A DNA stretch of 64,000 nt from Amphiura filiformis (Eukaryota; Echinodermata; Ophiuroidea; Amphilepidida; Amphiuridae), in assembly GCF_039555335.1 (NCBI RefSeq), contig NC_092631.1, positions 6,150,481 to 6,214,480 on the forward strand, read 5' to 3'. Numbering within the stretch: position 1 is the stretch's first letter; each line of letters begins with the position of its first letter. Both the position numbers and the translations under genes were made by a program. Below, in pieces: positions 46,915 through 59,572 of this stretch. The notes beneath the pieces are model-generated. The model made no database searches. It had not been told where the DNA came from and saw only the letters and a program-made list of their open reading frames with translations.

Positions 46915-47871
46915 CTAGATGGCACTGTTGTGTTTGATCAAACACGAATATCTATGCCTGTGATTCCCACCCTAACCCCCAACTCCTCACCACCCCACCA
47001 CCATGACACTCTTAACTCACCCTGACACCCCTGTAATATGTTTAATGCTGAAACAGCTATCAGTATACCAACCTAGAGCATTGTAGCTGCTTTATTTACC
47101 AAGTAACGGCCGGCCCTATGTTTTAGGATTTGGGGCCCTGGGGCCCATATTATGTGACATATGGGGCTCTTATATTCATATAACAATATAATGCTAATGA
47201 TCAATTAGTGTACCAAATCTGAGCGCTGTAGCTACTTTATTTGCTGAGAAACGGCCGGCCCTTCGTTTTAACATTTGGGCCTCTGGGGCCCCTAGCCTTA
47301 AAGATCTGGGGCCAAAATGCATATCTACAAGTTCGGGCCCATACGTGTGCCACATATGAGCCATAGTGCCCTTGTAGTTTTACAGCTAACCCTGTCAATC
47401 TGTTGCCCCTTATTTTAACATTTGGGGCCCTGGGGCCCATAATATATGACATATGGGGCTCGTGTATACATGTATATATAGAGTACTCCTGGGGCTATCA
47501 GTGCACCAACTCAGGGCCCTGAGGCTGCTTTATTTGATGAGAAGCGGCATGCTTTGTATTTTTACATTTGGGCCCCTGGGGCCCGTGACCTTTGACCTAT
47601 GGGGCCAAAATGGGCAAAAGGCACATCTACGGGGTAGGGCCACTAAGTGTGCCAAATATGAGCCCTGGGGCCCTTGTAGTTTTGGAGATAGCCCTGTCAA
47701 TATGAAGCGTGAGGAGGAGAAGAAGAAGGAAAAGGAGAAGACTAAAGAGCATAAGCAGAATATCTATGCCCTGTTGCACAGGCATAGATAAAGAGCATAA
47801 GCAGAATATCTATGCCCTGTTGCACAGGCATAGATAAGAAGATACCCTGCATGCGCTGCATGCGGGTATAA
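46915..47871 (+). mobile_element. Array unit 12 (type C, short, three hairpins)
   Basis: The C module is reduced to about 155 bp. Two GGCCGGCC monomers and three diverged monomers follow. After the purine tract come two copies of a hairpin built on TATCTATGCC/GGCATAGATA (about 47759-47835) and then the A-type hairpin GATACCCTGCATGCGCTGCA up to GCGGGTATAA. It thus carries 3' ends matching both C and A 5' modules. Confidence 0.85.
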
Positions 47872-49049
47872 CTAGAAGGCTATATATTTGCACACAAATA
47901 CGGCTATACCCGCATGTTATCGGTGTACCTAAACTTACAGTCCTTCTTTGCTGAGGACTTAAAATAAAGAAATTGTAAAAAGTCGCCCAATTGGGCAGAA
48001 AATGTAAAAAGTGAAAGTCCAAGTCACAAGCTTTAATTGAATGTAGGTTGCACTGTCGTAGCACTTGAAATAAAGAAATTGTAAAGAGTCCCCTCCCAGG
48101 GGAGTCGTCTCTCTTACTCTCCATAGGTTGCTGTTGTCAGTCTCTCTTACTCACAGTGAGGCTATGCAATATGATTAGGGGAAAACTATTCCAGCGGGAG
48201 TATGTAAATTAAATGGAACAGCCATTTCAGAGGGAGTATGTAAATTAAACGGAACAGCCTTTTGGGGCTATTTCAGAGGGAGTATGTAAATTAAATGGAA
48301 CAGCCAATGGGTATGTAATTTAACTGGGACAGCCTTAACGCGTCACGCTGGTATTTCCAATTATGATATAATACGATATGTCTGTTTAGTCATACGTGTG
48401 TGGGGTGGATGGGTGTGTGGGTGTTAGTAACAATATAATTCTCAGGTGCTATCTGTATACAAATTCTGAGCCCAGAAGCTGCTGTCTTTGATGAGAAACG
48501 GTCCGCCCTTGGTTTTAACATTTGGGGCCCTGGGGCCCATAATATTTGACTTATGAGGCCCATGTATATAATTATGTTGAAGTATAATTCTCTAGTGTTA
48601 TCAGTAGACTCAAGCTGGCCACTGTAGCTACTTTATTTACTGAGTAACGGCCGGCCCTATGTTTTAGCGTTTAGCTCTTGTATATTTGTAAATATAGAGC
48701 ACCCCTAGGGCTATCAGTGTACCAACTCAGGGTCCTGAGGCTGCTTCATGTGATGAGAAATGGCGTGCTTTGTATTTTCACATTTGGGCCCCTGGGGCCC
48801 GTGACCTTTGACCTCTGGGGCCAAGATGGGCAAAAGGCACTTCTACGGGATAGGGCCCATAAAGTGTACCACATATGGGCCCTGGGGCCCTTGTAGTTTT
48901 AGCGCTAGCCTTGACAGAATGATGTGTTTGATAGGAGGAGAAGGAGGAGAAGGAGGAGAAGGAGGAGAAGGAGGAGAAGGAGGAGAAGGAGAAGGAGATG
49001 AAACCACAGGATGGCAATATACCCGTCCATGCTTCGCATGCGGGTATAA
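47872..49049 (+). mobile_element. Array unit 13 (type A, deleted minisatellite)
   Basis: After two monomers the sequence jumps from TTTTAGCGTTTAG to CTCTTGTATATTTG, skipping several monomers. A long GGAGGAGAA tract (48932-49000) and a hairpin (about 49018-49047) end the unit. Confidence 0.84.
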
Positions 49050-50209
49050 CTAGATGGCACAGTTGTGTTTGACCAAACACGAATATCTATGCCTGTGTTT
49101 CCCACCCTAACCCCCTTAACCCACCATGACACTCTTAATCTATCATGACACCCCATGTTCTAAAAGGGCTATCAGTATACCAACGAAAAAAATTGAAATA
49201 AATTAATTAATTAAAAATCAAATAATACCCCTTTAATTGCATTTGCTGTGTAAACGCTTGAGGGCGCTCCACCTTAAATAATGCAACAAACATGTTCCAT
49301 ACAAAAAAAAAATATAAAAAATAAATAAATTAAAAAATCTGAATACCCCTTTAATCCCAAAACGGAGTGTCCCTTTAATGGCTGTTCCATCACCCTAACA
49401 CCCACTGACACCCCATATTCTAAAAGGGCTATCAGTATACCAAAAAAAAAAATTAAAATTAATTAATTAATTAAAAATCAAATAATAGCCCTTTAATTGC
49501 ATTTGCTGTGTAAACGCTTGAGGGCGCTCCTCCTTAAATAATGCAACAAACATGTTCCATACAAAAAAAATTTAAAAAAAAAAAAATTAAAAAATCTGAA
49601 TACCCCTTTAATCCCAAAACAGAGTGTCCCTTTAATGGCTGTTCCATCACCCTACACTGAAAACCTATCTGTGTACCAAATCTGAGCCCTGTAGCTACTT
49701 TATTTGCTGAGAAGCGGCCGGCCCTATGTTTTAACATTTGGGCCTCTGGGCCCCTAGCCTTAAAAATCTGGGGCCATAATTGGTAAAATGCATATCTACA
49801 AGTTCGGGCCCATACGTGTGCCACATATGAGCCCTAGTGCCCTTGTAGTTTCACAGCTAACCTTGTCAAACTGTTGCCGCTTTTTTAACATTTGGGGCCC
49901 TGGGGCCCATAATATATGACATATGGGGCTCACGTATACATGTAAATATAGAGTACTCCTGGGGCTATCAGTGCACCAACTCAGGGCCCTGAGGCTGCTT
50001 TATTTGATGAGAAACGGCATGCTTTGTATTTTTACATTTGGGCCCCTGGGGCCCGTGACCTTTGACCTATGGGCCCAAAATGGGCAAAAGGCACATCTAT
50101 GGGGTAGGGCCATTAAGTGTGCCAAATATGAGCCCTGGGGCCCTTGTAGTTTTGGAGATAGCCCTGTTAATATGAAGCGTAAGAAGGAGAAGGAGAAGGA
50201 GAAGAAGAA
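49050..50209 (+). mobile_element. Array unit 14 (type C)
   Basis: Two internal AT-rich repeats, one GGCCGGCC monomer, three diverged monomers and a GGAGAAGGAG tract. No hairpin; followed directly by another type C unit. Confidence 0.85.
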
Positions 50210-51537
50210 CTAGATGGCACAGTTGTGTTTGACCAAACACGAATATCTATGCCTGTGTTTCCCACCCTAACCCCCTTAACCCACCATGACACTCTTAATC
50301 CATCATGACACCCCATTTTCTAAAAGGGCTATCAGTATACCAACGAAAAAAATTTAAATAAATAAATTAATTAAAAATCAAATAATACCCCTTTAATTGC
50401 ATTTGCTGTGTAAACGCTTGAGGGCGCTCCTCAAACGGAGTGTCCCTTTAATGGCTGTTCCATCACCCTAACACCCACTGACACCCCATATTCTAAAAGG
50501 GCTATCAGTATACCAAAAAAAAATTAAAATTAATTAATTAATTAAAAATCAAATAATAGCCCTTTAATTGCATTTGCTGTGTAAACGCTTGAGGGCGCTC
50601 CTCCTTAAATAATGCAACAAACACGTTCCATACAAAAAAAAATAATAAAAAAAAAATCAAAAAATCTGAATACCCCTTTAATCCCAAAACGGAGTGTCCC
50701 TTTAATGGCTGTACCATCACCCTAACATCCACTGACACCCCATATTCTAAAAGGGCTATCAGTATACCAACAAAAAAATTAAAATTAATTAATTAAAAAT
50801 CAAATAATAGCCCTTTAATTGCATTTGCTGTGTAAACGCTTGAGGGCGATCATCCTTAAATAATGCAACAAACATGTTCCATACAAAAAAAATCAGAAAA
50901 AAAATCAAAAAAAAAAATCAAAAATCTGAATACCCCTTTAATCCCAAAACGGAGTGTCCTTTAATGGCTGTTCCATCACCCTATACTGAAAACCTATCTG
51001 TGTACCAAATCTGAGCCCTGTAGCTACTTTTATTTGCTGAGAAACGGCCGGCCCTTTGTTTTAACATTTGGGCCTCTGGGCCCCTAGCCTTAAAAATCTG
51101 GGGCCATAATTGGTAAAATGCATATCTACAAGTTCGGGCCCATACGTGTGCCACATATGAGCCCTAGTGCCCTTGTAGTTTCACAGCTAACCTTGTCAAA
51201 CTGTTGCCCTTTTTTTTTTAACATTTGGGGCCCTGGGGCCCATAATATATGACATATGGGGCTCATGTATACATGTAAATATAGAGTACTCCTGGGGCTA
51301 TCAGTGCACCAACTCAGGGCCCTGAGGCTGCTTTATTTGATGAGAAACGGCATGCTTTGTATTTTTACATTTGGGCCCCTGGGGCCCGTGACCTTTGACC
51401 TATGGGGCCAAAATGGGCAAAAAGGCACATCTATGGGGTAGGGCCATTAAGTGTGTGCCCTGGGGCCCTTGTAGTTTTGGAGATAGCCCTGTTAATATGA
51501 AGCGTAAGAAGGAGAAGGAGAAGGAGAAGAAGGAAAA
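50210..51537 (+). mobile_element. Array unit 15 (type C, deletion in first repeat)
   Basis: Three internal repeats; the first loses about 115 bp at 50432 (GGGCGCTCCTC joined to AAACGGAGTG). One GGCCGGCC monomer, three diverged monomers with a small deletion near 51452, then a GGAGAAGGAG tract. Confidence 0.84.
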
Positions 51538-52690
51538 CTAGATGGCACAGTTGTGTTTGACCAAACACGAATATCTATGCCTGTGTTTCCCACCCTAACC
51601 CCCTTAACCCACCATGACACTCTTAATCCATTATGACACCCCATGTTCTAAAAGGGCTATCAGTATACCAACGAAAAAAATTGAAATAAATAAATTAATT
51701 AAAAATCAAATAATACCCTTTAATTGCATTTGCTGTGTAAACGCTTGAGGGCGCTCCTCCTTAAATAATGCAACAAACATGTTCCATACAAAAAAAATCA
51801 AAAAAAAAAAAAAAAAAAAATCTGAATACCCCTTTAATCCCAAAACGGAGTGTCCCTTTAATGGCTGTTCCATCACCCTAACACCCACTGACACCCCATA
51901 TTCTAAAAGGGCTATCAGTATACCAAAAAAAAATTAAAATTAATTAATTAATTAAAAATCAAATAATAGCCCTTTAATTGCATTTGCTGTGTAAACGCTT
52001 GAGGGCGCTCCTCCTTAAATAATGCAACAAACACGTTCCATACAAAAAAAATCAAAAAAAAAAAAAATCTGAATACCCCTTTAATCCCAAAACGGAGTGT
52101 CCTTTAATGGCTGTTCCATCACCCTATACTGAAAACCTATCTGTGTACCAAATCTGAGCCCTGTAGCTACTTTATTTGCTGAGAAACGGCCGGCCCTTTG
52201 TTTTAACATTTGGGCCTCTGGGCCCCTAGCCTTAAAAAAAATCTGGGGCCATAATTGGTAAAATGCATATCTACAAGTTCGGGCCCATACGTGTGCCACA
52301 TATGAGCCCTAGTGCCCTTGTAGTTTCACAGTTAACCTTGTCAAACTGTTGCCCCTTTTTTTTTAACATTTGGGGCCCTGGGGCCCATAATATATGACAT
52401 ATGGGGCTCATGTATACATGTAAATATAGAGTACTCCTGGGGCTATCAGTGCACCAACTCAGGGCCCTAAGGCTGCTTTATTTGATGGGAAACGGCATGC
52501 TTTGTATTTTTACATTTGGGCCCCTGGGGCCCGTGACCTTTGACCTATGGGGCCGAAATGGGCAAAAGGCACATCTATGGGGTAGGGCCACTATGTGTGC
52601 CAAATATGAGCCCTGGGGCCCTTGTAGTTTTGGAGATAGCCCTGTCAATATGAAGGGTGAGAAGGAGGAGAAGAAGGAGAAGAAGGAGAA
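51538..52690 (+). mobile_element. Array unit 16 (type C)
   Basis: Two internal AT-rich repeats, one GGCCGGCC monomer near 52187, three diverged monomers and a GGAGGAGAAGAAGG tract. The next unit switches back to type A. Confidence 0.85.
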
Positions 52691-54656
52691 CTAGAAGGCT
52701 ATATATTTGTACACAAATACGGCTATACCCGCATGTTATCGGTGTACCCAAACTTATAGTCCTTATTTGCAGAGGACTTAAAATAAAGAAATTGCATGTG
52801 TAAAAAGTGAAAGTCCAAGTCACAAGCTTTAATTGAATGTAGGTTGCACTGTCGTAGCACTTAAAATAAAGAAATTGTAAAAAGTCCCCTCCCAGGGGAG
52901 TCGTCTCTCTTACTCTCCATAGGTTGCTGTTGTCAGTCTCTCTTACTCACAGTGAGGCTATGCAATATGATTCAGGGAAACTATTCCAGAGGGAGTATGT
53001 AAATTAAATAGAACAGCCATTTCAGAGGGAGTATGTAAATTAAATGGAACAGCCTTTTTGGGGGCATTTCAGAGGAGTATGTAAATTAAATGGAACAGCC
53101 AATGGGTATGTAATTTAACTGGAACAGCCTTAACGCTTCACGCTGGTATTTTCAATTATGATATAATACGATCTGTTTGTTTAGTGTGTGGGGTGGATGG
53201 GTGTGTGGGTGTTAGTAACAATATTATTCTCAGGCGCTATCTGTGTACAAATTCTGAGCCCGGAAGCTGCTTTCTTTGATGAGAAACGGCCCGCCCTTTG
53301 TTTTAACAATTGGGGCCCTGGGGCCCATAATATTTGACTTATGAGACCTATGCACATAATTATGTTGATGTATAATTTTCTAGTGCTATCAGTAGGCTCA
53401 AGCTGGCCACTGTAGCTACTTTATTTACTGAGTAACGGCCGGCCCTATGTATTAGCGTTTGGGGCCCTGGGGCCCATATTATGTGACATATGGGGATTAT
53501 ATATACCTTTGACAATATAATACTAAAGACCTATCTGTGTACCAAATCTGAACCCTGTAGCTACTTTATTTGCTGAGAAACGACCGGCCCTTTGTTTTAA
53601 CATTTGGGGCCCTGGGGCCCAATATATATGACTTATGGGGCTCATGTACATATGCTGAAGTATGATTCTCAAGTGCTATCAGTAGACTCAAGCTGGCCAC
53701 TGTAGCTACTTTATTTACTGAGTAACAGCCGGCCCAATGTTTTAGCGTTTGGGGCCCTGGGGCCCATAATATATGACATACAGGGATGTATATATACACC
53801 TATGACAATATAATACTAAAGACCTATCTGTGTACCAAATCTGAACCCTGTAGCTACTTTATTTGCTAAGAAACGACCGGCCCTTTGTTTTTTAACATTT
53901 GGGGCCCTGGGGAATAATATATATGACTTATGGGGCTCATGTACATATGTTGAAGTATGATTCTCAAGTGCTTTCAGTAGACTCAAGCTGGCCACTGTAG
54001 CTACTTTATTTACTGAGTAACGGCCGGCCCTATGTTTTAGCGTTTGGGGCCCTGGGGCCCATATTATGTGACATTTGGGGATTATATATACCTATGACAA
54101 TATAATACTAAAGACCTATCTGTGTACTAAATCTGAACCCTGTAGCTACTTTATTTGCTGAGAAACGGCCGGCCCTTTGTTTTAACATTTGGGCCCCTGG
54201 GGCCCCCAGCCTTGTACATCTGGGGCCAAAATGGGCAAAAGGCACATCTACAACTTAGGGCCCATACATATGCCACATATGAGCCCTAGTGATCTTGTAC
54301 ATTTAGAGCTAGGCTTGTCAATCTGTTGCACCATAATTTAACATTTGGGCCCCTGGGGCCCATAATATATAACACATGGGGCTCTTTTATATTTGTAAAT
54401 ATAGAGTACCCCTAGGGCTATCAGTGTACCAACTCAGGGCCCTGAGGCTGCTTCATTTGATGAGAAATGACGTGCTTTGTATTTTCACATTTGGGCCCCT
54501 GGGGCCCGTGACCTTTGACCTCTGGGGCCAAGATGGGCAAAAGGCACTTCTACGGGGTAAGGCACATAAGTGTACCACATATGGGCCCCAGGGCCTTTGT
54601 AGTTTTAGCGCTAGCCTTGACAGAATGATGTGTTTGATGGAGAAGGAGGAAAAGAA
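52691..54656 (+). mobile_element. Array unit 17 (type A, seven monomers)
   Basis: The A module is followed by seven monomers (53289-54170), several with mutated cores (CGACCGGCCC, GGCCCGCCC), visibly alternating between the TTTGTTTTAACATTTGG and TATGTTTTAGCGTTTGG forms. Three diverged monomers and a short GGAGAAGGAGG tract follow; no hairpin. Confidence 0.84.
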
Positions 54657-56949
54657 CTAGAAGGCTATATATTTGTACACAAATACGGCTATACCCGCAT
54701 GTTATCGGTGTAGCCAAACTTATAGTCCTTATTTGCTGAGGACTTAAAATAAAGAAATTGTAAATAGTCGTCCAATTGGGCAGAAAATGTGTAAAAAGTG
54801 AAAGTCCAAGTCACAAGCTTTAATTGAATGTAGGTTGCACTGTCGTAGCACTTAAAATAAAGAATTTATTGTAAAAAGTCCCCTCCCAGGTGAGTCGTCT
54901 CTCATACTCTCCATAAGTTGCTGTTGTCAGTCTCTCTTACTCACAGTGAGGCTATGCAATATGATTAGGGGGGAAACTATTCCAGAGGGAGTATGTACAT
55001 TAAATGGAACAGCCATTTCAGAGGGAGTATGTAAATTAAACGGAACAGCCTTTTGGGGGGACATTTCAGAGGGAGTGTGTAAATTAAATGGAACAGCCAA
55101 TGGGTATATCATTTAACTGGAACAGCCTTAACACTTCACGCTGGTATTTCCAATTATGATATAATACGATCTGTCTGTTTAGTCCTACGTGTGTGTGGTG
55201 GATGGGTGTGTGGGTGTTAGTAACAATATAATTCGCAGGTGCTATCTGTGTACAAATTCTGAGTCCGGAAGCTGCTTTCTTTGATGAGAAACGGCCCGCC
55301 CTTTGTTTTAACATTTGGGGCCCTGGGGCCCATAATATTTGACTTATGAGGCCCATGTACATAATTACGTTGAAGTATAATTCTCAAGTGCTATCAGTAG
55401 ACTTAAGCTGGGCAGTGTAGCTGCTTTATTTACTGAGTAACGGCCGGCCCTATGTTTTTAGCGTTTAGGGCCCTGGGCCCATATTATGTGACATATGGGA
55501 CTCATATGTACATATAACTATATAATTCTCAGGTGCAATCTGTGTACAAACTCTGAGCCCTGAAGCTGCTTTATTTGATGAGAAACGGCCGGCCCTTTGT
55601 TTTAACATTTGGGGCCCTAGGGCCCATAACATTTGACTTATGGGGCTCATGTACATATGTTGAAGTATGATTCTTAAGTACTATCAGAAAACTCAAGCTG
55701 GGCACTGTAGCTGCTTTATTTACTGAGTAACGGCCGGCCCTATGTTTTAGATTTTGGGGCCCTGGGGCCCATATTATGTGACATATGGGGGTTATATATA
55801 CATATGACAATATAATACTAAAGACCTATCTGTGTACCAAATCTGAACCCTGTAGCTACTTTATTTGCTGAGAAACGGCCGGCCCTTTGTTTTAACATTT
55901 AGGCCCCTGGGGCCCCTAGCCTTGTACATATGGGGCCAAAATGGGCAAAAGGCACATCTACAACTTAGGGCCCATACGTATGCCACATATGAGCCCTAGT
56001 CATCTTATACTTATAGAGCTAGACCCCGGGGGGGGCACTTCAATTTGAAATGGATATAGGTGTAGGGCTGGCGCTTTCGCACTAAGGGGCATTCGGTGAG
56101 AGCAACATGTAAAAAATATGGGGTCATTGGGTGAGAGCATGATTTTTGGCATTCGGTGAGAGCAAAAGGTAAAAAATATGGGGTCATTGGGTGAGAACAT
56201 GACCTTTTTTAAAATGGAATCTTTGGGTGAGAACCAAAACAGCGCCACAAAAACCTCGAAAATCGAATTTCTAGTTCTAAATGGCTTCAAATTTCTTTAT
56301 TTTTTCAAAATAAGTAACAAAATCAGTGATAAATGAAAGTTGCTGTTCAAATTGAACTTGTAAGGGTCTTTGGGTGACAGTTCAAATGGAAAAATAGGGG
56401 GTCTTCGGGTGACAGAGCGCGGAGCGAGCATGTGTTCGTAAAAAAATATGGGGTCTTTGGGTGACAGCGATGCTGAAAAAGGGGTCTTAACAGCCCTACA
56501 TACGCGTCACCTCCAAAGTTGGAGTGCCCCCCGGGAGCTAGACTTGTCAATCTGTTGCACCATATTTTAACATTTGGGCCCCTGGGGCCAATAATATATA
56601 ACATATGGGGCTCTTGTATATTTGTAAATATAGAGTACCCCTAGGGCTATCAGTGTACTAACTCAGGGCCCTGAGGCTGCTTCATTTGATGAGAAACGGC
56701 GTGCTTTGAATTTTTCACATTTGGGCCCCTGGGGCCCGTGACCTTTGACCTCTGGGGCCAAGATGGGCAAAAGGCACTTCTACGGGGTAGGGCCCATAAG
56801 TGTACCACATATGGGACCTGAGGCCCTTGTAGTTTTAGCGCTAGCCTTGACAGAATGATGTGTTTGATGGGAGGAAAAGGAGGAGGAGGAGGAGGAGAAG
56901 AAACCACAGGATGGGAAGATACCCTGCATGCTATTGCATGCGGGTATAA
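54657..56949 (+). mobile_element. Array unit 18 (type A, interrupted)
   Basis: Five GGCCGGCC-type monomers. The first diverged monomer is interrupted at 56024-56535 by a separate element. A GGAGGAGG tract (56869-56900) and a GCATGCTATTGCATGCGGGT hairpin precede CTA at 56950. Confidence 0.84.
56024..56535. mobile_element. 0.5-kb element with G-rich TIRs and 8-bp duplication
   Basis: The ends CCCCGGGGGGGGCACTTCAA and GGAGTGCCCCCCGG are inverted. GAGCTAGA flanks both sides (56016-56023, 56535-56542, the edges ambiguous by a base), while the same place in other units has a single GAGCTAGG. The interior repeats GGGTGAGAGCA and GGGTCTTTGGGTGACAG. No coding frame. The duplication length would fit a hAT-like family. 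Confidence 0.82.
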
Positions 56950-56952
56950 CTA

Positions 56953-57224
56953 CAATCCAGGAAAAAAAGGTTGGCACAGTTTGCCTGTCTTTTGGTATAT
57001 CTCTGCCCCCGCTCCCCCAATTCAATGTTGGACCAAGCCATGTTGTCAACAGGTCCGTGAGACCCTCCAACATTGAATGATGGGGAGTGGTGAAGGGTGC
57101 GATATAGAGGGGAGTCTGTACTTCACATATATTGCATGCATGTTTCCCTCGCCTCCCCAATTTTAATAGGGTACGCATTTCCATTGTTTAGTGGAGGTGT
57201 GCCAACTATTAATTTCCTGGGTTG
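56953..57224 (+). mobile_element. 272-bp MITE, left copy
   Basis: Ends CAATCCAGGAAA/TTTCCTGGGTTG with TA on each side. The body contains GGTTGGCACAGTTTGCCTGT and CACATATATTGCATGCATG. Confidence 0.8.
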
Positions 57225-57245
57225 TACGAAAAAAAAAAAAAAATA

Positions 57246-57780
57246 TGCATCTAATTTCATATTTTGGCTTGTAAAATAAAAACCGTTAAAGGTATGGCCA
57301 CCAAATTTTCAGGAAATAATCCTCACATGCATATCAATATACAAAATTAATATTGACAAAAAAATATTGTGAAATAAGGTATAAGTCAAAAGAATATTAT
57401 ATAATTGCCGATTATTTTCGAAGTTTAAAGCTATGATAACTCGTCCAAAATATGCATCTAACTTCATATTTTGGTTTATAAACTAAAAACCATAAAAGGT
57501 ATGACCACCAAATTTTCAGGGAGTAATCCTCACATTCATATCAATATGCAAAGTTCATATTGATATAAAATATTGTGAAATAAGGGATAAGTCAAAAGAA
57601 TATTATATGATTGCCGATTATTTTCGTAGTTTAAAGCTATGATAATTCTTCCAAAAATGCATCTAATTTCATATTTTGGCTTATAAAATATAAAGCATTA
57701 AGCATAATGGCCAATAAATTTTCATGGATTAATCCCCATATTCGTTTCAATATGCAAAAATTAAAATTAATCAAAAATAT
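57246..57780 (+). repeat. AT-rich tandem repeat, about 206-bp unit, three copies
   Basis: ATGCATCTAATTTCATATTT recurs (with changes) near 57246, 57452 and 57657, each followed by TTGGCTTATAAA and CCACCAAATTTTCAGG-like words. The third copy is the most diverged and passes into ATCGATAATCAATTATTATC palindromic sequence. Confidence 0.8.
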
Positions 57781-58372
57781 TATCGATAATCAATTATTAT
57801 CGATTATCGATAATCAATAAATCCTTTTTTAATATTCAATGTTTAAATTGTATAGACCTACGCAACCAACAAAACTGTATATCTGCAGTAATTTGAAAAT
57901 ATGACTTTCTCCTAAGTGCTATAAAAGCATCAATTTTTACCATTTATATGCACATCATATCTCATGCAACCTGAAGGAACGAAACTTGTTTCCGGTTTGG
58001 ATTGTAACACCTTAAAATTCACATTTTTCGTAAAAACGGTTCAAATATTTTTTCTGAATTGAAAAATCTCTCATGGTATATAATGGCCATATTAGGCATT
58101 GTGATTGGCAATTTCAAACTTTTTCAGTTCAATCATCATGGCCGTGGACACGTGATGCTCTGTTTTGAAAGCCATCCGAGTTTCCATTTTGACAAACAAC
58201 TCGGTGCGGCAATTATGGTGATATTTGTACAGTGCCGTAAAATAAAGGTAGAAATACAGAAAAAAAAGAATGACGGACATTGGCAAAAATTAATAGAATG
58301 ATGAATATAATATGATGAAGGATATTGTAAAATAATAACAAAAAGAACAGAAAAGAGATCTAAATATATTCA

Positions 58373-58442
58373 GGGCTCGAACCCGTGTTCCAATGCGCCT
58401 GTGGCAGATGCCGTATCCATTGAACCACAGAGCTGTGTTACT
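58373..58442 (-). repeat. tRNA-like segment, left arm
   Basis: On the minus strand it reads ACAGCTCTGTGGTTCAATGG (A box region) and later CACGGGTTCGAGCCCTGAAT (T-arm/B box), resembling tRNA-Arg-like sequence. The acceptor and T stems are imperfect, so a relic or SINE head is likelier than a working tRNA. Confidence 0.5.
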
Positions 58443-58940
58443 TCAACATGCTTAAACTATAATATAATGCTATTCAAGATGCATGTATATAAATATACGC
58501 TCTACACACGATAAACAGTCAAACAAATCACACTTTTACGGCATTTGTTTCATTAACTGAATATTTATCATATAGCAGGTGTTGGCTGACATTGTGCTCC
58601 ACATTTATTTCAGTTTTGGGCCGGGGTAAAATGACTTTGGGACAAAAACGAACGATATACACGTTTGTATAAATAAAAAAGAAAGTAATATTATATTAAA
58701 ATTCTTTACTCTTTAACGACGTGTATACCGTCCGATTTTGTCCGTAGTCATTTATCCGGACAAAACTGAACTAAATGTGAAGCACAATGTCAGCCAACAC
58801 CTGCTATATGATAAATATTCAGTTAATGAAACAAATGCCGTGAGAGAGTATTTTTTTGGACTGTATACCGTGTGTAGAGCGTATATTTATATACATGCAT
58901 CTTGAATAGCATTATATTATAGTTTAAGCCTGTTGAAGTT

Positions 58941-59013
58941 ACACAGCTCTGTGGCGCAATTGATACGGCATCTGCCTCAGGCGCAGTGGAACACGGGTTC
59001 GAGCCTCTGAATG
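58941..59013 (+). repeat. tRNA-like segment, right arm
   Basis: ACAGCTCTGTGGCGCAATTG...CTGCCTCAGGCGCAG...ACACGGGTTCGAGCCTCTG. A short anticodon-like stem CTGC/GCAG with a 7-nt loop can be drawn. It is the inverted partner of 58373-58442; the right copy keeps the tRNA-Arg-like GTGGCGCAAT better. Confidence 0.5.
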
Positions 59014-59572
59014 TATTTAGATTTCTTTTTCATTTTTATTTTACAATATTCTTCATCATATTATATTTGTCATAAGCCAATGTCCGTCTTTTTTCTGTAT
59101 ATCTACCTATATTTTACGGCACTGTACAAATATCATCGTAATTTCCGCACTGATGATGTTTTTATATAAACATGCGTAAAATTGCCCTATCTATGATACG
59201 GGTGCAATTACATTAATTTGATGTAATAATAGCTGATTGACAATTGCTCATTCAGTTCTTTTTATTGATCATTTGAATTAGAAGCAATTCGATGTAATAC
59301 TGCATTTAAAAATCATTCTTTCTTTTTTTGTCAAAGAGTTTTCGCGTAATTCAGACCCAAGCCAAGACGCAAAACCAGGCATTAGCGATGTTTTTAATGA
59401 CCACCCCCTAAATAAACAAACACTTTAGTACATTTATTCTATTTTTTTTATTTATCGTAAAGCCCTATCACTTATATGTGTTTGTGTGAAATATGAAGAT
59501 AATACAGCATTCCGTTGCAAAGTTATTGAGTAAAAACGGAAAACAGATGCAATATTTAGGATTTGACTCGGA

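Larger units (their letters stand above)
58202..59152. mobile_element. 0.95-kb foldback carrying tRNA-like sequence in both arms
   Basis: The left arm (58202 to about 58665) and right arm (about 58707-59152) are inverted: CGGTGCGGCAATTATGGTGA pairs with TATCATCGTAATTTCCGCAC, and words such as GTGTTGGCTGACATTGTGCT recur inverted. Each arm contains one tRNA-like segment. No coding capacity. Confidence 0.85.

Noticed and set aside
58373..59013. Two possible functional tRNA genes.
   Set aside because: The stems are imperfect and both lie in the arms of a foldback element, so they are called tRNA-like relics.
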